This document shows positions 40,959-53,502 of a stretch of 64,000 bases of DNA, piece after piece. Where the stretch lies: assembly GCA_013176395.1 (NCBI GenBank), contig JABMLP010000008.1:248001-312000 (forward strand), in the 5' to 3' direction. Every line of letters starts with the position of its first letter. The first letter of the stretch is position 1. Position numbers and translations under genes: made by a program. The DNA is from Venturia oleaginea (Eukaryota > Ascomycota > Dothideomycetes > Venturiales > Venturiaceae). The notes under the pieces are model-generated. The model ran no database searches. It was not told where the DNA came from and worked only from the letters and a program-made list of their open reading frames with translations.

Positions 40959-42865
40959 ATGGCAGTGGCAAGAGTAGGAGCGCGATATAGCAAGTAGGGA
41001 GAGCGACTAGCAGCAGGTGGGCCCCGACTATAAGACGGCAGGTCTATAGCACGATCGGTGCCATACAATACGGCAGCCACCAGATAGCCTCGTCTACGGG
41101 CATACCCGGAGTATCACACTCAAGCAGCGAAATCACGACTACGATGGTTACTAATGTCTCCAGCATCACACAACCAAGTACACTGCCGCATAGGAATCTG
41201 GTGCAAGGCAACAATCACAAGCGGAAACACATTTCGGGAACAGACAAGCCTTGAGGAATAAGGCAAAACAGACAGACAAAGCTGAGTACTGGAGGGAGAC
41301 TGTAGGTAAAAGGTTAGCGAAACACGAGGTATTGCCTCTTGGGATCTATATAGCACGGATATACCAGCAGAATAACCAGTAACGACAAGAGCCAGTGGGC
41401 ATTTGGAAATACTGGTTTAGGGAAAAGAGGGAGGACGGAAGGGACAGCTGGTCTTGTTTTGGTGATTGATTGATTGATTGTTTCCTACTCGGTTGCAGCC
41501 GCTTAATCACGCAGCTATATCCGGTCAGGAGGACTTCACCAGACAGCCGACACGTGAAAAATCATAAAATCTACCACGCCCCACTTTGCCTCGTTCACTA
41601 AAACAAGACCAGCTGTCCCTTCCGTCCTCCCTCTTTTCCCTAAACCAGTATTTCCAAATGCCCACTGGCTCTTGTCGTTACTGGTTATTCTGCTGGTATA
41701 TCCGTGCTATATAGATCCCAAGAGGCAATACCTCGTGTTTCGCTAACCTTTAACCTACAGTCTCCCTCCAGTACTCAGCTTCGTCTGTCTGTTTTGCCTT
41801 ATCCCTCAAGGCTTGTCTGTTCCCGAAATGTGTTTCCGCTTGTGATTGTTGCCTTGCACCAGATTCCTATGCGGCAGTGTACTTGGTTGTGTGATGCTGG
41901 AGATATTAGTAACCATCGTAGTCGTGATTTCGCTGCTTGAGTGTGATACTCCGGGTATGCCCGTAGACGAGGCTATCTGGTGGCTGCCGTATTGTATGGC
42001 ACCGATCGTGCTATAGACCTGCCGTCTTATAGTCGGGGCCCACCTGCTGCTAGTCGCTCTCCCTACTTGCTATATCGCGCTCCTACTCTTGCCAATGCCA
42101 TAACTGGGACGCAACAGTCTGGGGAGATGCTCAAGGCTACGTCTGCTAGCTTACAGGGAGGGGATTTGCCGCCAATAGGCTCCTTCTATGCGTCCTTACT
42201 ACTTACTGTGTCGCGCACCTACTCTTGCCAATGCCATAACTGGGAGGCAACAGTTTGGGGAGAGGCTCAAGGCTCTGGGCAACAGCTTGTAGCAGGACGG
42301 TTTGCCAAGACGTTGGGAGAGGTTGTCTAGTCGTTGCAGTGGTGTGTGGTGCCGATTGTTGCACACCGGGCGTCTGGTGTTTGAGTTGTGTTGAAGGTAT
42401 TGCTGTTCTAGCGGTGACTCGTCGACTCGGGGCGTTGCAGTGTCATCTGGGTTGATGGACTAGCCGGGAGATAGTGACTAGATGGTTGCTGTTGTCTTTG
42501 GTGGACGCATCGTTCGTGTAGCTTGCTCGTGTATTCGTGTGCTTGCTCTGCAGTGGCCGCGACGGCGACTCTAGAGGTACCTCCTTGATGCTGAGGGACG
42601 CGCGATGGCCTCGAGAGGCCGGAGCGGCCACTGGCAGAGGTGTTTTGATGATCTTTAGATGAACTTCTGTAAATTCCAAGAATTGAGTTCTCGCTGTGTG
42701 TGCTATTTTTTCCTTGTTTTAGTGAACGAGGCGAAGTGGGGCGTGGTAGATTTTATGATTTATCACGTGTCGGCTGTCTGGTGAAGTCCTCCTGACCGGA
42801 TATAGCTGCGTGATTAAGCGGCTGCAACCGAGTAGGATAAAATCAATCAATCAATTAATTAATCA
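40959..42865 (+). mobile_element. Outer non-autonomous LINE-like element, 5'-truncated, interrupted by a second copy
   Basis: Forward-strand member of the same family as 15157-16759. It begins inside the internal repeat unit (GGCAAGAGTAGGAGCGCG), so it is 5'-truncated. Its own sequence is 40959-41460 plus 42721-42865, ending in the ATCA-type tail at 42865. A perfect 12-bp duplication (ACCGTGTCTATA) brackets the whole stretch, proving that the inner element arrived inside it. No protein is encoded. Confidence 0.88.
41461..42712 (-). mobile_element. Inner non-autonomous LINE-like element, full length, inserted in opposite orientation
   Basis: Reverse-strand copy: the ATCA-type tail is at 41461 and the 5' end (A-rich, then AGCACACACAGCGAG) at 42712. 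It is 1252 bp long with one internal ~353-bp unit instead of two. It is flanked by CTTGTTTT (8 bp) at 41453-41460 and 42713-42720, and it interrupts the outer element exactly between these, within the 3' region shared with the LINE. The 78-codon frames at 41120-41356 and 41704-41940 are the same repeat read from opposite strands, not genes. Confidence 0.88.
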
Positions 42866-42877
42866 ACCGTGTCTATA
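42866..42877. repeat. Target-site duplication of the outer element, right copy (12 bp)
   Basis: Exact copy of 40947-40958, directly after the ATCA-type tail. Confidence 0.9.
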
Positions 42878-44456
42878 CGGCAAATGCCAATCACAAAAAA
42901 TGTATGCATATCACTTCTGTAGTCACAGATGCATTCGGATGCATTGTGTGCAGTGAGTGGGACAGCAATTCGAGCGCAGGCTGCGCATTTTGGGGCTACT
43001 TCAAGGTAGAGGGGGCCTCTGAGGTTTCCAGAATCGGTGAGCGAGTGAGGAAAACTTGATGGCAATACAGCAAAGAGGCCACCCCTTTTTTCTTGAGGAC
43101 CCTCGTGGTTGCTGTAAATCATGATTTTTTCAATCTCTATCTGGAGACAGGAGGAAAAGTGAATCGAATACTCAGAGAGTTCGGAGAACTGCTGATCTAC
43201 AACAAGATGCTGGAACAGTTCAAAGCGATTTGCCGACCCGACACCCAGATGAACTCCACCAGGGCTCAAGTCATGCAATGCCTGTCCGACGTGAACACAA
43301 CAAAGGCCTACCAGGCCCGGACAGATGGAATCAAACGCCTGGAAGCAGTCTCTGGGGACTGGGACCCTCTTGAGAAATTGGTGGCCTACACCATTACGCA
43401 ACTAAGTCATGATCGCAAAATAATAAAAGGTCGAACAACATCGAATATATCAGTAGTGGACGGTTTCTATAGGACCGGAAACCTTCGGCCCAAGCAATTG
43501 CGGGGACAAGAAGTGGAAACACTTGGCATGATTCAGGATAGAGCCTTTTAATGTTCTGAGAGGTTTGATGATTGAAAAGATCTTGAGGCCGAAGAGTTTG
43601 CCGTCTATATTTCCTGTAAAGCACGCGGATCCTAGGACGCAGGAGACATCTTCGCCGCCAGGCCACCGTATCGAAGTTTCTCCAGCGCCATTAGATTGCC
43701 TATCGTCCGAGGGGACAGTTGAGGATCAGGCTATACCAGATCTTGCACCACCGACCCTCGATGAAGCAACTACCGAAGACACGATCCTGAAGCCGAACGG
43801 TTACGAGATTGGAAAAGAGGTGCGATCGCAAGACAAATGCCCGCCTCCGTACCCGGCTAGTCTCCACGATATGTCTCTTTCATCACATAAATCTCCAGTC
43901 TCGTCTGTCAAGGGCCGATCACCCCTAAATGGAATTCAAGCGCCAAACCTGGAGCAAGGAAAAGTGACCCCATCACAATATGATAAGCTCAAGCGACAAG
44001 CTCACTTCTCGCAACCGCCATCTCGCGTCTCCAAGCGAGTTCGTGTGCCTGTGGAGATAGCAGCGAATGCCGAGGATCCCGAAACCAATATTGCCAAAGA
44101 ATAGAAAGCTTCGGCAGTATAAGAGATGCGTGCTCGTCAGAGTCGATGCGAATTACTTGGGGGTTGGACTTGTAGTCAAGTAAACAGATGAGCATTGATG
44201 GCGTTGGTACGATGAGGTAACTGGAAGGAATGGTGATGTAAAGTAGGAGTGTAACGGGAAGGGAGCGGAGCGGCTGGTTTTGGGGCAAGTTCGTGGCACC
44301 TTCGCGTACCTGCTGCGTTCATGCTTCTGGATGGATGGAGATTGCACATGCACCATCTTCTCAAACCCGAAGGATCCACCTTGGACAGTGCCGAACAGTT
44401 CACAACCTCACACCCCAACCAAGCATACCCGCCAAACCCATCCACCAACGCCCGAC

Positions 44457-44741
44457 TTAGGAACGCTCCCAAAAACACAGTATCCAGTAGCGATATAAGA
44501 GTGGAAACGGACAGATGACAACAATGGAATCGTTCTCAACATCATCAGGCGCATCCCAAGCGAAGAGTTCGCGCATTGGCACGACGAGAAACAGCAAGTG
44601 AGAGATGACGAATAAGAAGTGAAGTAGCCGAATTAAATCTGCACGGTCCCCAATCCTTTTGATCGGAAAATATACGTGCGCCTGTAATACTAATCCTACC
44701 ACGCCCCCGATTAGAAGTGACATACCCATTCTCCAACCCAA
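44457..44741 (-). pseudogene. Membrane-protein fragment, possibly from an MFS transporter
   Basis: The frame starts MGWRMGMSLLIGGVVGLVL and continues with a charged loop (FPIKRIGDRADLIRL) and another hydrophobic segment (LHFLFVISHLLFLVVP). The helix-loop-helix pattern GxxGLxLQxxVYxPxxRRxG resembles the start of the second half of fungal MFS transporters. It stops at 44457. Other frames downstream to about 44180 give further short hydrophobic pieces that cannot be joined with confidence. TATA-like sequences lie upstream at 44780-44845. Low confidence in the family. Confidence 0.3.
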
Positions 44742-44935
44742 GCCTTCCTAACCGACATCCCAATACGCCTCGCTCACATGCATATATATGAATCGCTATT
44801 TCAATGCCCCATCCAGCCAGCCATGAGGGAGTATATATAGTAGAGGTTAAAGTACCATCCCCATCGCCAGATCACCCGCGCCGCGCCACGCCACATGCCA
44901 CACAGTAGTGACGATTAGAAACGGACCCAGAATAG

Positions 44936-44965
44936 AGAAAGAAGAAGAAGAAGAAGAAGAAGAAA
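44936..44965. repeat. (GAA)n microsatellite
   Basis: About nine GAA triplets in a purine-rich stretch downstream of the histidine kinase gene. Confidence 0.9.
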
Positions 44966-45107
44966 GTGTGGGAATACTCAAACAAATGTCTCCTTCCTCC
45001 AGCATACGCTACACATATCTCGCTGCTGATGATTCTTCCACAACTTCAGGATCCTACTTTCCCTCTTTGCCTCGCGCCCCAAGAATTATGGCAGGCACCA
45101 ATGCCGC

Positions 45108-48100
45108 TCAGGCCTTCACATTCCTCATGAATTCGTGATTTTGTCCCTTGGTTTCCGGATCCAAAAACTTGTTCATCTGGACACCCAGCTCTTTGAAGTC
45201 CACAGGCTTGGTGACATAGCTGTTGAACCCAGCCTCAACGCACTTGGCGTACACATCTCCCAGCACATTGGCCGAAAGCGCAATAATAGGCAAATGCTTG
45301 TATTTATTCTTTCGTTCCCAACGACGGATATCCTTGCAGGTTTGGTAGCCGTCTTTGTTAGGCATGTGGAGATCGCACTGAATATGGCGGTTAGCAATGA
45401 CATTAGCACACAGTGATGAAGGACAGACCAGGATGATGGAATAATAATCAGGTGGCTGGGAAAAGACTTTGTCAGTGCATTGGACACCATCGAGGGCGGT
45501 TTCCGCCTCGATTTCGGAGCGCTTGAGGAATTTCAGAAGCACCTGTCTCCATTAGCAAAAGCAGCACATCATAGCAGCACACAACTGACCATCTGGTTTG
45601 TCTTGTTGTCTTCCACAAGCAACACTCGAATTCCTCTGTTTCCTAACCGGCGTCTCATGTCTTCAAAGACTTGCTTCTGACTGACAACAACAGCCTGTGC
45701 GCTATCATGACTGCGATCCGTACTCAACTCACGCAGCTTCTCTGGATCAAAGATGACTGCAAACTTGGATGGCTTGAGCGGTTTGTACACCCAGCGGATA
45801 CGACTCGTGTCCTGGCCAAGTTTCTTATAGTCAAACTCCTCGGCGTGCTCTTCGATTTCTTTACGTTGCTGAAAGTCTGTGATGATGATAATAGAAGTCG
45901 AAGCGTACGAAGGAGATCGCAAAGCGTGGTCGACCAGAGCGGTGATCTCTACTACGTTGTGAAGCATGACGACAATGTGCGTAAACACAACAGCTTCTTC
46001 CTGCCCCTCCATGCCTAACAAACGCCTGGCTTCTTCACATGTCTCAGGGGCAGTGATGTGACTAGGTAGATTCTTCGGAATGGTTGTCTCAATGTGCTTG
46101 ACAGTGGCGGTCCGGCTATGTGTCAATGGACAGACGACCAAGATTGAATACATCACAGGTGGACTCGTTACGTTTTGGAGGACTTGAATGGAAGGCTTCA
46201 TAGTCCGGACAGACTCGTCAGAGCTAGGTGTGCTCGCTTCTTCCATGGTAGTAGGACGCCCACCACGCAAGTGACTTGGCAATTCAAGTGAAATCGGCTG
46301 ACTTTTGGTGAAGATCGATTCAGAAAGAGATGATGCCGATGATCTGTGAGAACCAAGGCTCGCTGTGCGTCCTGTTCGAATAGATGGATCGGAGCTCCCC
46401 GATGAGGCTGCGGAGTCGTGATGAAATCGAATCGGTGACTGCACCATCGGAGAACTCGATTCGGAATATTGGGGAGGCATCGGAGGCAAGCCAGGTGTAT
46501 ATGATGCTGCTGCGCGAGGGATGTGAGATGAAAGCCGCCTATCGATGGTCTCATCGTGTGCCGCTGGTGTTGGGGCGGGAAAGTCTGGAGGCTGGTCTGT
46601 TGCTGAAGGAATCTGAAATTTGACGGAAAAGCTAAAGGTTGAACCTTTGCTGGGCACACTGGTGGCTGTCATTTTGCCTCCATGAAGCTCAACGAGTTGC
46701 ATGGAAATGGCAAGCCCAAGCCCTGTTCCGCCATGCTGTTTGGTACTGCTGCTATCGATTTGGCTGAAACGTTTGAATAGAAACTCGGCTTCTTTCTCCG
46801 TGAAACCAGATCCTGTGTCCATAATATTAAAGCACAGTAGCATCTCGTCGTCTTCCAAATCTGCAGGCTGCTCTTTGCAAAGCCGGCAGTTGACATATAT
46901 CTCGCCCTGTTGTGTGAATTTGATAGCGTTTCCGACGACATTGAGAAGTACTTGTCTGAGACGGAACCTGTCACCTTTCACCATCGGGGGAACGTTGTCC
47001 TCGATCAGATAGTTGAGTTCCAACCCCTTTCCAACCGCCATGGCTGACGTGAGATCATTCACCTCTTCAACCAAGGAACGCAGATGAAGCCAATCGTACG
47101 CAAGCGAGATCATACCCGCCTCTACCTTGGACAAATCTAAGATATCGTTGATTAGATCGCGAAGGCCTTCGGTACTATTACGGATGATGTGAACATGTTC
47201 TAGTTGCTCCTGCGAGAGATGACTGTCAATCAAAAAGTTGACCATGCCAGTGATGCCATTCAGTGGCGTACGAATCTCGTGAGACATGTTACTGAGAAAG
47301 CGGGACTTTGCATCCATGGTTTCTTTCAGAGTCTGCTCAAGCAATTTGTGGTCGTTGATGTCGGTGCATGTACCATACCAAGTCCCTTCCTCATCTTCGC
47401 CACGAACTGGAGCAGAGAGAAGAACTCGCACCAAATGCCAACGATAGTCTCCTTCCTTGTTGCGCAGCCGCACTTCGGTGGTGTAAGACGGTCGGCCATC
47501 TGAGTCACGGGAGATTTTGAGAATACCAGTGCCTGCCAGTTCCGACAGTCTCTTTTGAGGAAGTGGACCCATACCAGGCGATGTACCTCCTGGGCTTGTG
47601 ACAGTTTTGTCCGTCTCCGAGGAGCCATCGGAAGAGTCGTGCGATGACTTTCGCTTAGTCTCCGTCGGTATGGTGGTCGGAGCGTCGACAATGAAGGTTC
47701 CATCTGGATTCATGGTCGGTAATCTGCATTTTTCTAGGTCTTCTGGATGAACGAAGTCCATAAAGCCAAGAGCTGTTGCCTGTGCTTCGGTTTGTCCAGC
47801 ATAAAGCAGCCACTGAGAATTACAGAATATTACACCACGGGCTTGCGTGACCGCGAAGACAATCTGCGGACTGGAATTTGCGAGTGCACGATATCGAGCT
47901 TCAGAAGCTGCTGTTTCTTGCTGCCGAGCGGCACTGACTTCTGCTACATGCTGCTCGTGAATGTCCATGTACGTGCCCGTCCAGTGTACAGTGTTCTGCC
48001 TCTTGTCCTTCAGCGGTGTAGCTCGAACGAAGAACCATCGATACTGGTTGTCAAAGCGTTGCAGCCTGACCTTGTGAGCAAAAGGCTGTCCGGTGTTTAG

Positions 48101-51100
48101 CGATCGCTGCCATTGATTCATGTAATGCACCCGATCACCCGGATGTATAGCTTCCCATGGACTGGCTATGATCTCGTGTGGCTCTCTGCCGCGATACGCA
48201 ACAAATTTCGAGTTAACCCAGGTTAAAGCGCCAGACCCAGGGGAGGCTGTGAAGATCTGAACAGGCAAAGCGTCGATGATTGTCCGAAGCAACCTCTCAG
48301 AAGGTGGAAGCATGTCTTTCTCGTCTTCTTCTCCATTCTGCGCCTGCATAGCGCCCAAGCGCCCAGGGATTGCAGTCGTTGAGGAGAGACCTTGGAATGT
48401 GGACCCAAAATCTGCGCCATATGAATGAAGCTGAGAATGGTGTTTCCGATCGGACTTATTGAGCGGAGTCGCGGGTGTTATCTTCGACACAGGACGTCTT
48501 GGAGAAGTTGCCGATTTCCCATTACGGCTACTAGGTGGCTCTCGGCGCGCCCCACTGGCACCAGATGAACTGTCTTGACTGGCCGTGCGCGGTCGGCGCT
48601 GAATTGTCTTTGGTGTCTCGAAGTCTTGCTCTGCAACTTGTTGGTGCAGTGGTGTCAACAAGAGAGGTTCTTTGTGTGACTGACTCCCAGACCGGGATGC
48701 ACTACTCCTCCTTTTCGCATCGAAGTAATTGTCAATAATTTCGGCACCTTGACCTGGAGTACCTCCTGTCGATGCCCTCCCAAACGCCGCCATCGGATCC
48801 CATGCTGGCGTACCAAGAACAGAGCCACCGGGACTCGCTCTAGATCGTCCAGAGTAATCTGAAGGGCTTGTGATGCTTCCAGTAGCCGATCCAAAATCAA
48901 GATCAATGTCAGCGAGGTGATCCAATCCTTCGGTGTCGGTGGAGAACGGGGTAAACCCCAAATTGTGATTCAAGTCCAGTTTCCGTGACATTGGAGCTGA
49001 CGATTGCCGGTTGTGTAATCATATGCATTTGAGTAACTGGTGGCAAGGTGGAGGGCAAGCATTTTCAAAGCGTGGTTGAGATTTCTTGGGTACGGCACGA
49101 TAGGTGAAAGAATCGACAAAATTGCAATGGGTGCCTTCTTGGTCGGTTTCTCATCTTCACCAGACTTCGATCCGTCGTAATATCGTACCAATTGGCCAAA
49201 GTGACGCGTAGTAGGCGTATCCGGCTCATTATCATCAGCATTAGAGTGTACATCTTGGGATTTAAGTGGATGCATGAATGGAATGTGAATGACGGTGCTA
49301 GCTCTCTCAAGGCCAATGGCTTCAACCTGCGTCAATTTGGCGTAGTCGGGAGTAGCCGCCTCTTTCGGATCGAAGGATTCTTCATCGACATGGCCAGAGG
49401 TGAAGAAAGGATTCTCATTTGGATCGCTTTGAATAGCAGGAGATGGGGCCGGAGACTGAGCCCACGGTGAGGATGGAAATTGCTCATATTCATCAAATGG
49501 CAATGGCTTTTCTCGCAAAAGATAGTCGTGTGTTGGCTGGTTCCACTCTTTCGGCTTTGAAGTTTCGTTGACCAAGTTTGATCTCTTCGTTGGAGCCCCT
49601 TTTGTAGTCTCCATCGACATTTTGCGTGACGAGTCATCTCCATAATAATCGCGAGTCAGAATCACCGTCTTGCCTCTTTCTATGATGCGATTGACATATC
49701 TCGACTCGATCAAAGCGTGCTTTTCGTGTTCCAGTGGTTTCAGAGTCGGATAGACTGCGCGAAATGGACCAGGGGGCGCTGTGGATTCTATGCTGGAAAA
49801 TTCGGGGTCGCTGAAATTAACGAAACTTCCAGGCGTTCGAGCTCTGGGACCAGCACCTGGTGATGGCGTTGGAAAGGCCTGCACATGACTTCTGTGATTC
49901 ATTGCTTGTGGAACGTAGCTCTTCGTCCGCATAGGACCCTTTGGCCGTTCCGAGTGAGTGACAGACTCTGTGCTCGCCATCTCATGTCTTTCGCCCCCGG
50001 CGTAGGAATGCCGCGAAGTCATCGACGGCCGTTTGGAAATGCCAGGACGTGTGGACTTGGCATCATCGTGAATATTACGCAATGGGCCAGGTCCGTTCGA
50101 TCCCCTAGCAGTTTTGAAATCTGGAAGTCTCAGGTCAGGTTCTGCCTGTTTCACAGCAGCTGTTTCGGGCGGTCCAGACACGCAGAATGTCGCCTTCTGA
50201 CCCCATGGCACACTTTCCAGCTCTCCATCCATGTGTGGCACCGACAATGAGGCTCGCGTCACACCAAAATCGCGCCGTAAGATTCGCGAGACGGCTGTCC
50301 ACCACGATGAGAGCCCTGGCTCCACGGTAAGCTCGAGAGTGAGTTCAAACAGGTTTGGCGTCGGAAATCTGGCCTCGTCGCTTTCGGGCATGGGCGATGC
50401 GCCGCGAGGCATGAAGGGTTCAGCTGAGCCGTGTGGAGTAATGCTGAGCTCAGAGGCAGATCCGTCATGCGGCGTGCCCCTATCATGAATATTGATTGCG
50501 GACACGGTCGGCGACAATGTTGTAAAAGGACGATGGAAAGGAGAACTTTGCGACCAGACTCGCGGAGTTCCAACATAGGGAAACGGATAGGATGGTGTAC
50601 GTAACGGTTGGGCATTGGGAGTGGCGGGAATACTACCACCTCGGACGGTGCTCGCGGATTCAGTCGATTCAGTCGAGGTTGTAATTGTGCCAGTGGGTAG
50701 AGGACTTTCGAAAGCACCCTCCAAGGTTGGGGAAATGCCGGGGCCAGTCCCCTCTTCTTTGATTGGCGATACGCGTCTCGTTACTCCCAGCGCTGACGTC
50801 GTTCTTGGAGGCAAGACCTTCTGGTGAGGAGCATACATCTTCTCATGAATCTGTTCCCTCAGCTTTTGCACAGTGAGATCGTCGGACCCGTCCAGGTGTC
50901 CCTTTGGCGGTTTGTTCCTGGCGGGTGAAGCCTTCCTCCCCTCTCCTTGCGACATATCCTGGCTACTCGACTTGCCCTCGTCGGTGTCGACATTTCTCTC
51001 GACGGATGCAGCGCGCGGTTGTGGTGTGGGTGGGTCGGTGGATTGCGGAGGTGTGGTGCTCGCTGGCTTTCGCTGTAAAGAAGGACGCAACGGAGATTTG

Positions 51101-51213
51101 CTGGGCGAGGGAGGCTCGTTCGCAGTAGATTGGGGTGGATAGGGATGTTCTATGGAAGGAAACGACTGTGACGTAGGGGAATGGGGCGGAGGGTATTGTG
51201 TGGCACTTCTCAT
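45108..51213 (-). CDS. Hybrid histidine kinase with GAF-like, PAS-PAS, HisKA, HATPase and receiver domains (about 1988 aa)
   Basis: Cytosolic two-component sensor that would autophosphorylate on His, then on its receiver Asp, and pass phosphate to the HOG-pathway phosphotransfer protein. N-terminal part (51213-about 49038): long low-complexity Pro/Ser-rich stretch, then a GAF-like region (LTLELTVEPGLSSWW ... MLALHLATSY). C-terminal part: PAS domains at about 960-1077 and 1090-1275, H-box SNMSHEIRTPLNG (His about 1298), N-box NVVGNAIKFT, DTGSGF, GGTGLGLAI, a degenerate receiver, and a terminal receiver with LLVEDNKTNQ, CDLHMP and TKPVDF. The 3' introns are 45589-45543 and 45428-45378. The two large frames overlap near 48970-48996. 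They join either through a 41-nt intron (49037-48997, weak GTTACT donor) or through a one-base frameshift; the first keeps the frame but trims the end of the GAF-like region. Confidence 0.85.
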
Positions 51214-51545
51214 AGCGTCCTGATGGGCTCCATTCGTTCCATGCGAACAGCTGGAGGGTTATAGTTGTCTGTCAAGACGGTGTGGATATTGCTTAATCGT
51301 GGGAATGCATGGGTGGCTTCAATAAGGGTCGGTAGGAGGGTGAGGCAGTTGGATTGGCGAGTGACGTAGGGGCGGGAATCTCTCTAAGTGAGACGTTGTT
51401 GGAGATGCAGACGGGAGTTGATGATCTTCGCACAAGCTTCAATCCAAAGCACCATCGCCGGGCGCAGGAACAGCAACAACAGCGGGAATCTGGGGGATGC
51501 CTCTGGCTAGGTAGAAGGGCAAGGGCGGTGGCAGTGTGGCAGTGA

Positions 51546-51640
51546 CAGTGGGTGGTAGTGGCAGTGGGTGGTAGTGGCAGTGGGTGGTAGTGGCAGTGGG
51601 TGGTAGTGGCAGTGGGTGGTAGTAGTGGCAGTGGCAGTGG
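51546..51640. repeat. 16-bp minisatellite (GTGGTAGTGGCAGTGG-type), about 5 units
   Basis: Perfect or nearly perfect units in the upstream region of the histidine kinase gene, followed by shorter GTGGCA runs. Confidence 0.9.
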
Positions 51641-51884
51641 CAGTCAGTGGCAGTCAGTGGCAGGTCCGAGGAATTGCAGGTACAGGGTCGACTGGACTTG
51701 GGGTGGGTGCAGAAGGCAGTAGGCAGTCAGCTAGAAGGGATTGGCTCACTTGTCAGGCAGGAGGGATTGGCTCACAGCTGGCAAAAACAAGCGTGATAGT
51801 GCTGCGGTGTGAGAGCAATGACGTCGCCATGGATGACAGCCGGATATGTCTCCCCTTTGTATGGAATCATTGGATCATTGGAAT

Positions 51885-51931
51885 CATTGCCATTGCCATT
51901 GCCATTGCCATGCCATTGCCATTGCCATTGG
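51885..51931. repeat. (CCATTG)n hexamer repeat
   Basis: About eight units with one truncated (CCATG) in the middle. Confidence 0.9.
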
Positions 51932-53502
51932 CAAGGCCGAATCTGACCATTGACTGCTACGGTACTCACTCAAATATGGCATCGTTGCGGCCCGTTGCAC
52001 GTTGTGAGTCAATCTGAAGGCCATCTTGGTCGAATGACGATCGTCGACAGCTCTCAGGGGGGTTTGGATATTCCACATTCCTCGGCGCATCAGTCAGCCC
52101 AGAGTGCGCACTCAAATCATCCGTCTTTGATGGATGCTTGGGGATAAAAGCGTGTCAGCGGCTGGCCTCATTAATCCCGCCAGTGCATTGTCTACTCTAT
52201 GATGACGATAGAGGCCGCGCTCAAGACTCTTCACCTGCCGTGACCTTCAGTGCGCCTCAGGGTTCGCCCTAAGAGGCAATGATAGCCAGCCTCTCACGCC
52301 CACTACGGTCCCTTCTCCGGTCGGCTGCATAGAGACATCTGTTCTTACTCGCCGTACAATGCCATTATCGTCGCTTTCATTTCTTGATGCATGAATGTCG
52401 GTTCCAGCAGATGGAATTGTGATTCTTGATTTTGCCGGAGCAATGCACCATCGTCGAATTCCGTCTCGTGTGGACCTCTTGAATTGAAGAAGAGAGTGCA
52501 TTCGGCTGACAGATCTTCGGAAGATCCATACGGAGCACGGGAGCTGCAGTTGAACAAGACGACACGTCATACTAGGTACGCGATGCATCAGAATCTTAAC
52601 TGGCTAAGGCGCGTTCCATACAATCCAATATATGCGGTTGATACAGCGGGACCCAGTATAGATCGATTGATACTGAGGTGATTCAGTTCACTGAACTAGA
52701 TACGGAATCAGAAAGAATCAGAAATCTGGCTATATAGACCTGACGTATATACACATATATCGTAGTCTCCGAGCATTCTCGGGCACTTTGGGGATTATCT
52801 TTAATAATAATTCTACTCTTATACTTCTTCAAGTATTCCTTCACACTTTTAGAGTTCGGTTCCATATGCGTTTAAAGTTTAGCTCTATATGCGCTCAAAG
52901 TTTCTATCCGTTTATTTATCCGTATTTAGTATCTTTCTCTAAGATCGCGCGTTCTAATTACCATATAGGTTGCTTAGGAACTTGATCTCTTAAGAAAAAG
53001 ATACCCTAGTACGACCTCCAAATGTAAGCGGGTTTAGCGTGGTAATATAAGTCCGGATTGATGTCAACCTTCCTCGCTTAACCGTAGGTGATTGTTGGCT
53101 TGATCTCGTTTAGTACTACTATATATGTCGCTGGTTCTCGTTCCGTTCTGTGCAAATAAATGTAGGATCTTTCAGAGGTCTATAAATAAATGAAGAATCT
53201 CTTTCACAAAAGAGCAATCGGACGTTCCTGGAGCTAACGCATAATATTTTTGAACTTGGCGTTGGTTGTTGTTCTTGGGTTGCTTCTAAGTCCCCTTTTC
53301 AACTGCTTCAGATCCCGTGACTAACTGCAAGCAACAATAGCCATGCTAACACCAATCCCCCTTACACCACCCTCCCGATGTATCTTCCTGAGAACGCCCA
53401 AACCTGTATCAAGAGTTAGTATCGTACATCAAAAAACTCTTCTCGGGAGTAGAATGACTTACCTCACTCAGCACCCATATATAGAGCCTACTGCCGCTGA
53501 CG

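Larger units (their letters stand above)
40937..44104 (+). pseudogene. Unrecognised host reading frame, split by a nested element insertion
   Basis: An ATG at 40937 opens MSDYRVY and is cut after the first base of codon 8 by the insertion at 40959-42865. Across the insertion the same frame resumes at 42878 and is open for about 60 codons to a TGA near 43060. It is open again to 43551 (YLETGGKVNRILREFGELL, then LEKLVAYTITQL). A one-base shift at the TTTT run near 43548 then leads into the frame that ends at 44104 (LRPKSLPSIFPVKHADP..., Pro/Ser-rich). No domain is recognised. The continuity on both sides of the element suggests one former gene, but the first seven codons could match by chance. 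Besides the insertion, one stop and one frameshift mark it as dead. Confidence 0.4.
44105..45107. other. Intergenic around the membrane fragment
   Basis: Apart from the fragment above, it holds a GAA microsatellite (about 44936-44965) and the 3' flank of the histidine kinase gene. Confidence 0.5.
51214..53502. other. Long gene-free region with minisatellites and an AT-rich block
   Basis: The kinase leader region comes first. Then follow a 16-bp minisatellite and a CCATTG repeat (listed separately). From about 52690 to 53260 is AT-rich sequence with many TA steps (for example the repeated motif TATATGCG followed by TTTAAAGTTT or CTCAAAGTTT), compatible with a mutated old repeat. No gene seen. 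Confidence 0.45.

Noticed and set aside
41120..41940. Two almost identical 78-codon frames on opposite strands
   Set aside because: They are the two arms of the inverted repeat made by nested copies of one non-coding element.
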